64,000 bases of DNA from Pseudomonadales bacterium. GTDB lineage: Bacteria; Pseudomonadota; Gammaproteobacteria; Pseudomonadales; Azotimanducaceae. Positions 25,676 to 33,564 of the stretch are shown here, in pieces. A program made the translations under genes and the position numbers. The stretch covers positions 1,178,001 to 1,242,000 of the forward strand of contig JAWKZN010000001.1 of NCBI GenBank assembly GCA_041395945.1, read 5' to 3'. Numbering within the stretch: position 1 is the stretch's first letter; each line of letters begins with the position of its first letter. The notes under the pieces are model-generated. The model worked only from the letters and a program-made list of their open reading frames with translations, had not been told where the DNA came from and made no database searches.

Positions 25676-27190
25676 TCAATCTTCGAGCGTGACCCGCAGC
25701 ACTTCCTGCACGCTGGTCACCCCCTGCAGGATCTTGGCCTTACCGTCTTCACGGATCCCGGGCCCGCGCCGGCGGGCAAAGGCGGTGAGTTCCTGCTCGG
25801 ATGCCCGATCGTGTATGAGCTGACGCAGGCCATCATCCATCACCACCAGTTCATAGATGCCGGTACGTCCCCGGTAGCCGGATTGCTGACAGGATTCGCA
25901 GCCTACCGCGTCGTACACCCTGGCCTGGTCGTCCTGGAGGAAGTCCCGTTCCGACGCATTGGCCGCCCGCTGTCGCTTGCATTCCGGGCACAGCACTCGA
26001 ACCAGGCGCTGGGCGAGCATTCCCACCAGAGACGACGACAGCAGGAAGGGCTCCACGCCCATGTCGATGAGCCGGTTGACGGCGCCGACCGCGGTGTTGG
26101 TGTGCAGTGTGGACATCACCAGATGTCCTGTGAGACTGGCCTGCACAGCAATTTCCGCCGTTTCCAGATCCCGGATCTCACCGACCATCACCACATCGGG
26201 ATCCTGCCGCAGGATGGCACGCAGGCCCCGGGCGAAGGTCATGTCCGCCTTGGTGTTGACCTGAGTCTGGCCGATGCCGGACAGGTTGTATTCGATGGGG
26301 TCTTCGACGGTGAGGATGTTGATCGTGCGGGTACTGAGTTCTGCCAGCGAAGCGTACAGGGTCGTCGTCTTACCGGACCCGGTCGGGCCGGTGACCAGAA
26401 AAATACCGTGGGGTTTGTGCACCACATCCCGCAGTCGGATCAGATCGGACTCGAGCATGCCGAGACTTTCCAGACGCAGTCGCCCGGCCTGCTTGTCCAG
26501 CAGGCGCAGCACCACCCGTTCGCCGTTACTCGCGGGCATGGTGGATACCCGCACATCAACCTCCCGGCCGCCGATCCGCACCGAGATGCGGCCATCCTGC
26601 GGGATGCGTTTCTCGGCAATGTCGAGACGTGCCATCACCTTGATCCGCGACACCAGCAGAGGGGCGAGCTGGCGTTTCGGCTTTACCACTTCCCGCATCA
26701 CACCATCGACCCGGAAGCGCACAATCAGATCCCGCTCGAAAGTCTCGATGTGTATGTCCGATGCGTTTTCACGGATGGCTTCGGCGAGCAGCGCGTTGAT
26801 GAGGCGGATGATCGGCGCATCGTCCTCCTGTTCCAGCAGGTCCTCGGTTTCCGGCACGGAGTTGGCGAGACTCGCCAGATCCAGCTCATCGCCGAGGTCT
26901 TCGACCATCTGCCGGGCTTCCGAGGCATCCCGGGAATAGGTGCTGGAGAGCAGGGCTTCGAATTCCTCGTCGCCAACTGCGCGCAGCGACAGGGGCCTGC
27001 CTGCATAGCGGCGCACCTCTGCCAGAGTAGTCAGGCTCGGCTGGGTCCGGTAGGCGACAGCCGCCTTGCCGTCGGGCCCGCCGGTGCAGATGAGCACCCC
27101 GAAGCGCTTTGCGAAGGCGAATGGCAGCAAGGTGGTGCCCTGTGTTTCAGGGTCGGCAGGGATGATCTGTCCCGGGGCTGATTCGCTCAT
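25676..27190 (-). CDS. gspE: type II secretion system ATPase E
   Basis: A 504-residue hexameric ATPase that powers the pseudopilus from the cytoplasmic face. The Walker A loop is GPTGSGKTTTLYASL near residue 268, the Asp box and Walker B are DPDVVMVGEIRD, and the His box is STLHTN. A zinc tetracysteine follows (CPEC near 400 and CESC near 430). The ATG at 27190 has GGAG about 6 bases upstream. It is first in the gspEFGHIJKLM run; 49 bases separate it from gspF. Confidence 0.96.
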   Translation of the reverse strand: MSESAPGQIIPADPETQGTTLLPFAFAKRFGVLICTGGPDGKAAVAYRTQPSLTTLAEVRRYAGRPLSLRAVGDEEFEALLSSTYSRDASEARQMVEDLGDELDLASLANSVPETEDLLEQEDDAPIIRLINALLAEAIRENASDIHIETFERDLIVRFRVDGVMREVVKPKRQLAPLLVSRIKVMARLDIAEKRIPQDGRISVRIGGREVDVRVSTMPASNGERVVLRLLDKQAGRLRLESLGMLESDLIRLRDVVHKPHGIFLVTGPTGSGKTTTLYASLAELSTRTINILTVEDPIEYNLSGIGQTQVNTKADMTFARGLRAILRQDPDVVMVGEIRDLETAEIAVQASLTGHLVMSTLHTNTAVGAVNRLIDMGVEPFLLSSSLVGMLAQRLVRVLCPECKRQRAANASERDFLQDDQARVYDAVGCESCQQSGYRGRTGIYELVVMDDGLRQLIHDRASEQELTAFARRRGPGIREDGKAKILQGVTSVQEVLRVTLED

Positions 27191-27345
27191 AGGAGCTCCA
27201 CTGGCTGGGCTCGAATGATATCAGCACCTGCGGTGGTGGAATAACCCGCACCTGACCGATGCCCGGGTCCGGGTGCAGAACTGCCGACCAGATTGCGTTC
27301 AGGCCCCGGTCCCCGTCACAGGTTGGAGAGCCGCAGGTTGCAGCG

Positions 27346-27885
27346 TCACACGTTGCTCAATACCGGTGTCCCCGCTCGACTGCCTCTGGTGGCGCGGGAG
27401 CGGCCGGATCCCTGACCGGTATACAGTCCACCGGAGCCCTCGGCGGCTGCGGGTGTGAGCACGAGCAGTCGTCCGTCAGCTGTGATCAGAAAAAAGGCTT
27501 TTCCGGTATCCCGCACCAGTTCGACATCCGCCCGGGAAAATCTGTCCCGGTGTGGCCCTGCGTCGCCGTGGGTGTGCCAGAATCCCACGAGTTCTGAGGA
27601 TTGCGGGTAACGGACCCGGAAGGTCACCGTATCCTGCCCCGGCTTGCCGTTGCCGACGGTAAACCGGTAGCGACCGTCACGATCCCGGAGGACCGCACCC
27701 ACATATTCGGTATCGGTTCGCGTGGAAGTGTCCAGGAATTTGTCTTTCAGCCGCAGGAGCCCCGCCACCAGGCTGTCGGTGCGCCAATCCAGCACCTGGG
27801 TTGGAATGGTCGCAACCGCAACGGGGCTCAAAAGCATCGAATAGAGGAAGCAGCTGCAGGATGACAATCGCATGAAGCGTCCCAT
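27346..27885 (-). CDS. secreted JAMM-like (DUF4329-type) protein
   Basis: A 179-residue protein with a signal peptide (LSSCSCFLYSMLLSPVAVA). The segment LVGFWHTHGDAG with FSRADVELV further on looks like a JAB/MPN metal site: HTH, then Ser and Asp in the spacing H-x-H-x10-S-x2-D. That is a little longer than the classical H-x-H-x7-S-x2-D of JAMM peptidases and fits DUF4329-like members. A periplasmic metallo-isopeptidase-like activity is possible but unproven. The Gly/Ser/Arg-rich C-terminal 30 residues look disordered. Divergent from the regulator at 28094 (208 bases between). Confidence 0.6.
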   Translation of the reverse strand: MGRFMRLSSCSCFLYSMLLSPVAVATIPTQVLDWRTDSLVAGLLRLKDKFLDTSTRTDTEYVGAVLRDRDGRYRFTVGNGKPGQDTVTFRVRYPQSSELVGFWHTHGDAGPHRDRFSRADVELVRDTGKAFFLITADGRLLVLTPAAAEGSGGLYTGQGSGRSRATRGSRAGTPVLSNV

Positions 27886-28093
27886 TCACTCTCTCCAGAA
27901 CTCCAAGGAGCAGGAGAATCGGCCTCAGAACGGGTGGATACCTGAAGGTCAGGCAAGGAAAGCCATATCCTTTAAAGAGAAATTGCTCAGGAAAATGTCC
28001 CGGGCCGGAATATCCGGGGTTCGCAAGGATCCACTGAACTTTTCTGCGGCACACACATCGAAAAATCCGGGACCAGTCCAGAGGGGGCACTCC

Positions 28094-29875
28094 ATGCGCG
28101 GGCACTCCAGACCGGCAGTGCAGACGGTATACCTGGGCGACATTGAGGTCCGGCGGGCGCTCAATGCGCTGGTGCGATCCGGGGAGGAAGTGCGCCTCGA
28201 GCCGAAAGTCATGGATGTGCTGGCGTTGCTGATGGGCCGGGCCGACGAAGTCGTCACCCGCCAGGAACTGCTCGACGAGGTCTGGGAAGGCAGGACCGTC
28301 GGCGAAGAGACACTGACCCGCTGTATTTCAGAGTTGCGTTCGGCCCTGGGTGACAGCGTCAGGGATCCAACATTTATTCAGACGGTGCCGAAACGCGGTT
28401 ATCGACTCCTCCAGCTGCCGCGTGTGGAGGCCACACAGGCTGGACGACCGATCGTATCTGCAGTCGCGATCGCTCTCCTGTGCACTCTCGGGATCGCAGC
28501 CGCATGGCTGCTCTACGGATCGGCCGCTCCTCTGCGGCCACAACTGGCGGAGATCCGGGAGGACCCGGAAGCCCGCCTGTTACCTGCAGACACTTCGCCC
28601 AGGACAGGCCTGGCAGCCCCCGATCTGTATGTGCTGGGCCGGTATTACTGGGATGATCGCGCACCGGAAAGCCTGGAGCGGGCACTCGAACTGTTCAACG
28701 AGGCCATTGCCCTCGACCCGGACCTGGCCCGGGGCTACGCTGGACTGGCGGACACTTACCTCCTGCAGGCCAGCTATTCCGGTCGGGACCGGGATGAAGC
28801 CGCGTCCCTTGCTGCCCCGCTGCTGGCAACCGCGCTGGAACTCGATCCGGATTCGGCCGACGTGCATGCTTCACTGGGCATTCTCGAGACCCACAACGGC
28901 AGACCCGAACAGGCGGAAGCCGCACTGCGGCGGGCGATCGATCTCGAGCCGACCCACACAATGGCACTGATGTGGCTGGGTAATCTGTTGCTGAGCCGGG
29001 GAGAGCTGGCAGAAAGTCATGAACTCTACGAGCGCGCCTACCGGCTCGATCCCCGCCAGGCCCCCATCGCCCAGAATTATCTGCTCTCACTGATGATGAT
29101 GGGCGACTATGCTGCCGCGGAAAAGATCGGCAGTGGCTACCCGAGCACCAATCCCGGCATTCACATGGTGCTGGCGGACCTGGCTCTGGAGCAGGGCAAC
29201 TGGCAGCGCGTGATGCGGATTGCGGCGGACATGAACCATGATCCCGTCGGTGCGGAGCTGGTGCGCTGGCGGGCGTTGAGTGCGCAGAACGACCTGCCCG
29301 GTGCCGAGCGACACCTGCGCGCGGCGGCACGGCAGGACTCCGGGGACGCCAGGATTTACCTGGCGGCACTCGAGCACCGGACGTACCTCCCGGATCCGCG
29401 GGAGTTCGATGCTTTTGCAGAAACCCTTGCGCCGTCCATCGAGTCGTCGCCGAAGTACGGCAAGCTCGCCCAGACCTGGCAGGCCATAGATCGAATCGGC
29501 CGTGGGCAGTATGAGGGCGTCGTCGCTGAACTGAAGGCGGTGCTCGATACCGAGCCCTTCGTCTACCCGCCCTACTCACTGCAGCTGCTCGGGTATCTGC
29601 TGGTCGCACTGCACTCCACCGGGAATGAAGAAGAGTTCACCGCCATCACAGCGCGGGGACTGGAGTTGCTTGCCCGGGCCAGCAGCAATGGCTGGGGGTC
29701 CCGGGAATTTCATCTGCAGAGCGCCCTGTTTCTGGCCGCCGCCGGGCGTCTGCCCCAGGCAAGGGCCGAGCTCAAGGCGGCCGGTGACATCGGCGAACTG
29801 CCGGTGAGTCTGCTGGCGCTGGACCCGCGAATCAGTACGCTGCTCGAGACACAGCCCATAGAGAAATTCATCTGA
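28094..29875 (+). CDS. membrane-bound winged-helix (CadC/ToxR-like) regulator with TPR repeats
   Basis: About 593 residues from the ATG at 28094, which has GAGGGGG 6-7 bases upstream; the frame is open further upstream without a good start. Residues about 10-100 are an OmpR/ToxR-type winged helix (EVRLEPKVMDVLALLMGRADEVVTRQELLDEVW, then QTVPKRGYRLL). One membrane helix follows at about 119-143 (SAVAIALLCTLGIAAAWLLYG), and the periplasmic part is built of TPRs (ALELFNEAIALDPDLARGYAGLADTYL; AEAALRRAIDLEPTHTMALMWLGNLLL). It likely senses an envelope signal and binds DNA while anchored. The divergent secreted JAMM-like gene is a candidate target. Confidence 0.85.
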   Translation: MRGHSRPAVQTVYLGDIEVRRALNALVRSGEEVRLEPKVMDVLALLMGRADEVVTRQELLDEVWEGRTVGEETLTRCISELRSALGDSVRDPTFIQTVPKRGYRLLQLPRVEATQAGRPIVSAVAIALLCTLGIAAAWLLYGSAAPLRPQLAEIREDPEARLLPADTSPRTGLAAPDLYVLGRYYWDDRAPESLERALELFNEAIALDPDLARGYAGLADTYLLQASYSGRDRDEAASLAAPLLATALELDPDSADVHASLGILETHNGRPEQAEAALRRAIDLEPTHTMALMWLGNLLLSRGELAESHELYERAYRLDPRQAPIAQNYLLSLMMMGDYAAAEKIGSGYPSTNPGIHMVLADLALEQGNWQRVMRIAADMNHDPVGAELVRWRALSAQNDLPGAERHLRAAARQDSGDARIYLAALEHRTYLPDPREFDAFAETLAPSIESSPKYGKLAQTWQAIDRIGRGQYEGVVAELKAVLDTEPFVYPPYSLQLLGYLLVALHSTGNEEEFTAITARGLELLARASSNGWGSREFHLQSALFLAAAGRLPQARAELKAAGDIGELPVSLLALDPRISTLLETQPIEKFI

Positions 29876-29937
29876 CCCCGGATTCTTGAGTACACTTGCC
29901 GCCCACAGACATCGCGTCATCGGGCTTGGGGGCAGGC

Positions 29938-30960
29938 TTGGACTTCGTTGGCAATCATATTCTCTCGGTGGAGCAGTTTTCCCGCTCGGACATCGAGCAT
30001 ATATTCCGGATCGCGGACGACATGCGGGTGTATGCGGATCGTGCGCGAATCACCCGGGTCCTCGAGGGGGCTATCGTCTCCAACATGTTCTTCGAGCCTT
30101 CCACCCGCACCCGGATTTCCTTCGGTTGTGCTTTCAACCTCCTGGGCGGGGATGTCCGGGAAACCACCGAAGTGAAGGCGTCCTCCCTCGCCAAAGGAGA
30201 GTCGCTCTACGATACGGCGCGGGTACTGTCGGGCTACAGCGACATCATCGTGATGCGGCACCCGGAAGCGGGTTCGGTTGCGGAATTTGCGGCTGCGAGT
30301 CGGGTGCCGGTGATCAACGCCGGTGACGGGCCCAACGAGCATCCCAGCCAGGCGCTTCTGGATCTTTACACGATTCGCAAAGAGATGGAGAGTCGCGGCG
30401 CCGGTATCGACGGGTTGCGCATCGCTCTGGTGGGAGATCTCAAATACGGCAGAGCCGTGCACTCACTGTGCAAGCTGTTGAGTCTGTACGATGGCATTCA
30501 CTATAAGCTGGTTTCACCCGCGGGTCTGGGTGTGTCCGCGGACATTCTCGAACACCTGAAAACGGGTGGCCATGAGGTGGTGGAATACGACCATCTCGAA
30601 AGCGGGATTCACAACGTGGACATTCTGTATGTCACCCGCACCCAGGAAGAACGCTTTCCGACTCAGCAGGAAGCAGATCGCTACCGGGGGCTGTTCCGGC
30701 TCAACAACTCCATCTACACGGAGCATTGCGAGCCGAATACCGTGATCATGCATCCGCTGCCGCGGGATTCCCGGGCAGGCGCTCAGGAACTCGACGACGA
30801 TCTGATTCAGAATCCGAATCTGGCGATTTTCCGCCAGACGGACAATGGCGTGCTGATCCGGATGGCGCTGTTTGCCCTTGTGCTGGACGTGGCCGACAAA
30901 GTGCACAATCACGCGCAACCGGTTACCTGGTACACGGCGCGGCGCTTTACCCGCGGCTAG
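29938..30960 (+). CDS. pyrB: aspartate carbamoyltransferase catalytic subunit
   Basis: About 340 residues from the TTG at 29938 (GGGGGCAGG directly upstream); an earlier TTG at 29896 is possible. Converts carbamoyl phosphate and aspartate to carbamoylaspartate, the step after CarAB. The carbamoyl-phosphate loop is FFEPSTRTRISF (STRTR near residue 55), HPSQALLDLYT contacts the substrate, and HPLPR lies near the C terminus. No pyrI or pyrC is adjacent. It is the only ATCase in the window, about 13 kb from carAB. Confidence 0.93.
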   Translation: MDFVGNHILSVEQFSRSDIEHIFRIADDMRVYADRARITRVLEGAIVSNMFFEPSTRTRISFGCAFNLLGGDVRETTEVKASSLAKGESLYDTARVLSGYSDIIVMRHPEAGSVAEFAAASRVPVINAGDGPNEHPSQALLDLYTIRKEMESRGAGIDGLRIALVGDLKYGRAVHSLCKLLSLYDGIHYKLVSPAGLGVSADILEHLKTGGHEVVEYDHLESGIHNVDILYVTRTQEERFPTQQEADRYRGLFRLNNSIYTEHCEPNTVIMHPLPRDSRAGAQELDDDLIQNPNLAIFRQTDNGVLIRMALFALVLDVADKVHNHAQPVTWYTARRFTRG

Positions 30961-30970
30961 CAGCCTGCAA

Positions 30971-30988
30971 CGCGTCGATACCGACGCG
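30971..30988. terminator. GC-rich hairpin between pyrB and the convergent AP2-like gene
   Basis: CGCGTCG and CGACGCG form a perfect 7-base stem with a 4-base loop, 11 bases past the pyrB stop. No T-run follows on either strand, so it is at best a weak or Rho-assisted terminator or an mRNA 3' stabiliser. Confidence 0.4.
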
Positions 30989-31018
30989 CGGACCGCTCAT
31001 ACCCCACCTTCGAATACT

Positions 31019-31453
31019 TCAGGCTTTTACTTTCGGCATCCGGTCCACCCAGGTCTTCGGTGCGGATTTGTAACCCCGGCATTCGGCCAGGTACCTGGTG
31101 GCCTGCCTCCAGGCTTTCTCAGCACCGAGACGCTTGACTGAAAATTCCCGGACATGGGACTTTCCGTCGGTCTGGACCTGCACCCGGAACGCCGGTGACG
31201 GCCGACGCACCAGATTGATGCCGCGTACACCGGTGCTGTGTTTCTTCTCGGTGGATGCTTCCCGGACGCGCTTTGTTTTGGCCTTGTCCTGTTCTTCCTG
31301 CCACTGCGCATCCAGCGCTTTCGCTTCGCGCTTCACCGCTGCCTGCTGGGACCGCTTCAGCCCGATCAGGCTGAAGTAGCGCTGCTGCAGCTTGCCGTCG
31401 ATGCTGCGGGCTACCCTCAGCAACTGGCCGTTGTTCAGTTCATACACTGCCAC
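31019..31453 (-). CDS. AP2-like DNA-binding-type protein, 144 residues
   Basis: A basic protein. The segment TGVRGINLVRRPSPAFRVQV, followed by a charged linker and AEKAWRQATRYLAE, matches the three-strand plus helix layout of AP2/integrase-like DNA-binding domains in bacteria. The N-terminal half is a lysine/arginine-rich helix (RSQQAAVKREAKALDAQWQEEQDKAKTKR), probably coiled coil. The start is GTG at 31453, with AGGAG about 8 bases upstream. DNA binding is likely; targets are unknown. It is convergent with pyrB. Confidence 0.65.
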   Translation of the reverse strand: MAVYELNNGQLLRVARSIDGKLQQRYFSLIGLKRSQQAAVKREAKALDAQWQEEQDKAKTKRVREASTEKKHSTGVRGINLVRRPSPAFRVQVQTDGKSHVREFSVKRLGAEKAWRQATRYLAECRGYKSAPKTWVDRMPKVKA

Positions 31454-31535
31454 TTTCTGACTCCTGGTCTATGTTGTTCTGCTGCACCCCCGGGCCTGGC
31501 AGGCCCGCAACATCCTCTGTCATCGGTCAGAGGGA

Positions 31536-32465
31536 TCAGAGCTTGGCCTCGAGCTCCGGTAAAGCCTGGAACAGGTCCGCCACGAGGCCGTAGTCGGCGA
31601 CCTGAAATATGGGTGCGTCTTCATCCTTGTTGATCGCCACAATCACCTTGCTGTCTTTCATGCCGGCGAGATGCTGAATGGCACCGGAAATGCCGACGGC
31701 GATGTAGAGGTCGGGTGCGACGATCTTGCCGGTCTGACCTACCTGCATGTCATTCGGAACAAACCCGGCGTCCACAGCGGCTCTCGAAGCGCCGATGGCT
31801 GCACCCAGTTTGTCTGCGATGCCGTCCAGCAGTTTGAAATTCTCGCCGCTTCCCATGCCACGTCCGCCGGATATGACAATGCTGGCAGCGGTGAGTTCCG
31901 GGCGTTCGGATTTGGCGATCTCTTCGCCGACGAAACTCGAGATTCCCGCGTCATGCACGCTGCTCACCGCTTCGACCGCAGCAGAGCCGCCCTCGGCGGC
32001 AACCGGATCGTATGCCGTGCCACGCACTGAGATGACTTTGATCGCGTCGCTGGTCTTCACGGTCGCAATCGCGTTACCGGCGTAAATCGGCCGCTTGAAA
32101 GTATCCGCGCTGACGACTTCCTGAATGTCGGAGATCTGGCCGACATCCAGTGCGGCCGCAACCCGGGGCAGGAAGTTCTTGCCGACGGTGGTGTGTGCGG
32201 TCAGCACATGTCCGTAGCTGGCGGCGAGTTCGGTAACCAGGGGGGCAATATTTTCAGCGAGCTGGTGACCGTACGCCGGGTTGTCTGCACACAGAACCTT
32301 GCGCACTCCGGGTACTTTTGCCGCTGCTGCGGCAACATCGGCACAACCCTGCCCGGCTACCAGCACATCGATCTCACCGCCAATCGCCGCGGCAGCGGCT
32401 ATGGCCACACGGGTCGAAGGTTTGAGTTCGGCATTATCGTGATCGGCTACGACAAGAATACTCAT
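31536..32465 (-). CDS. etfA: electron transfer flavoprotein alpha subunit
   Basis: A 309-residue FAD-binding subunit that takes electrons from acyl-CoA and related dehydrogenases. The C-terminal FAD domain has SGGRGMGSGENFKLLDGIADKLGAA, QVGQTGKIVAPDLYIAVGISGAIQH and IVAINKDEDAPIF, all diagnostic. The gene overlaps etfB by 4 bases. Two short GC-rich stems lie between its stop and the next gene, without a T-run. Confidence 0.96.
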   Translation of the reverse strand: MSILVVADHDNAELKPSTRVAIAAAAAIGGEIDVLVAGQGCADVAAAAAKVPGVRKVLCADNPAYGHQLAENIAPLVTELAASYGHVLTAHTTVGKNFLPRVAAALDVGQISDIQEVVSADTFKRPIYAGNAIATVKTSDAIKVISVRGTAYDPVAAEGGSAAVEAVSSVHDAGISSFVGEEIAKSERPELTAASIVISGGRGMGSGENFKLLDGIADKLGAAIGASRAAVDAGFVPNDMQVGQTGKIVAPDLYIAVGISGAIQHLAGMKDSKVIVAINKDEDAPIFQVADYGLVADLFQALPELEAKL

Positions 32466-33214
32466 GAAATCACCTTGGCTTCGTTCTTCAGTTTGTCTAC
32501 AAGCATATCCACGCTGTCGACTTTGATGCCGGCCTTGCGCGCCGCGGGCGGTTCAACCGACAACACTTCGACTTTCGGCGTGACATCCACGCCGAGATCT
32601 TCGGGTGTGATGGTATCCAGCGGCTTCTTTTTCGCCTTCATGATGTTCGGCAGCGAAGCGTAACGTGGCTCGTTGAGGCGCAGGTCGGTGGAGACCACCG
32701 CGGGAAGATTCAGTGAGACGGTCTGCAGGCCACCGTCGATCTCGCGGGTCACCTGCATCTTGCCGTCAGCCACTTTCACGACGGAAGCGAATGTGCCCTG
32801 AGCCATGCCTGTGAGCGCGGCAAACATCTGCCCGGTCTGGGCGTTGTCCCCGTCGATGCTCTGCTTGCCGAAAATAACGATATCGGCCTTTTCCCTGTCC
32901 TGCAGAGCCTTCAGGGCTTTGGCAATTCCCAGTGGCTGCACGGCGACATCCGTCTGAATCAGGATCGCGCGATCGGCGCCGAGCGCCAGACAGGTGCGCA
33001 ACTGCTCCTGACAAGCCGTTCCACCCACAGAGACGGCGATGACTTCCGTGGCAACACCCGCCTCTTTCAGTCGTACAGCCTCTTCAATTGCGATTTCGCA
33101 GAAGGGGTTGACCGACATTTTCACATTGGAAAGATCGACACCACTTTTGTCCGGCTTTACTCGGATCTTGACGTTGTAATCGACCACACGTTTGACAGGA
33201 ACCAGTACTTTCAT
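32462..33214 (-). CDS. etfB: electron transfer flavoprotein beta subunit
   Basis: A 250-residue AMP-binding partner of EtfA. The start at 33214 gives the standard MKVLVPVKRVVDYNVKIRV; an in-frame start 36 bases upstream is less likely. The family motif VNPFCEIAIEEAVRLKE and the recognition-loop region LRLNEPRYASLPNIMKAKKKP are present. First gene of etfBA; a promoter with a dyad lies 110-140 bases upstream. Confidence 0.96.
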   Translation of the reverse strand: MKVLVPVKRVVDYNVKIRVKPDKSGVDLSNVKMSVNPFCEIAIEEAVRLKEAGVATEVIAVSVGGTACQEQLRTCLALGADRAILIQTDVAVQPLGIAKALKALQDREKADIVIFGKQSIDGDNAQTGQMFAALTGMAQGTFASVVKVADGKMQVTREIDGGLQTVSLNLPAVVSTDLRLNEPRYASLPNIMKAKKKPLDTITPEDLGVDVTPKVEVLSVEPPAARKAGIKVDSVDMLVDKLKNEAKVIS

Positions 33215-33323
33215 GAAGTCCCTCGATTTCTCGGGTTTTACGTATTGCACATGCCTAAGACAAGCGCTCTAAACAAGCGGGCCAGCGCAGTTGTTGAACA
33301 AACCGCGGATGACAGGGCGGCGT

Positions 33324-33352
33324 ATTCTCCCTTGACCCTCCCATGGGGTCAA
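33324..33352 (-). promoter_or_regulatory. candidate etfBA promoter
   Basis: On the minus strand TTGACC (33352-33347) is followed after 17 bases by GAGAAT (33329-33324), a 5/6 match to the -35 and 4/6 to the -10 consensus with ideal spacing. It would transcribe etfBA with a leader of about 100 bases. The perfect dyad at 33330-33354 covers it. Confidence 0.5.
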
Positions 33353-33354
33353 GG
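33330..33354. promoter_or_regulatory. perfect 9-base dyad between etfBA and the ETF-QO gene (candidate operator)
   Basis: The arms CCTTGACCC and GGGTCAAGG are exact reverse complements around a 7-base centre. The site lies in the shared upstream region of the divergent etfBA and ETF-QO genes and includes the candidate -35 element of etfBA. Size and symmetry fit a dimeric repressor such as a TetR-type fatty-acid regulator; the regulator is unknown. Confidence 0.55.
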
Positions 33355-33428
33355 CGCAATCACCGTCCGGGTCGCATTGGCAGTCCACGCGGCGCTTCGA
33401 CGTCCGCGCAGAAACGCCTCACATCCAC

Positions 33429-33434
33429 TATAAT
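33429..33434 (+). promoter_or_regulatory. candidate -10 element for the ETF-QO gene
   Basis: A perfect TATAAT, 131 bases before the ETF-QO start. No good -35 is seen at the right distance, so an activator or a weak promoter is implied. The rest of 33355-33564 holds nothing else I can name, apart from the ribosome-binding site AAGGGAG before the start codon. Confidence 0.4.
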
Positions 33435-33564
33435 CGCCGGCGGAATTCACCGGGTACGCGCACACCGGGAAGACGCACGCGCCGTTGCCGGGGGAAGCCT
33501 GTGCAGCGGCGACGCTAGAAGGCGCGCACCGGCACCGGTTAAGAAAAGATCAAGGGAGAAAAAA

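Noticed and set aside
25607..27181. Frame of 524 codons antisense to gspE
   Set aside because: The minus strand encodes a full GspE with Walker and tetracysteine motifs; the antisense frame has low-complexity His/Gln content only.
31485..31535. Two short GC stems downstream of the AP2-like gene start, possible etfA terminator
   Set aside because: No T-run follows on the minus strand; stems alone are common at this GC content.
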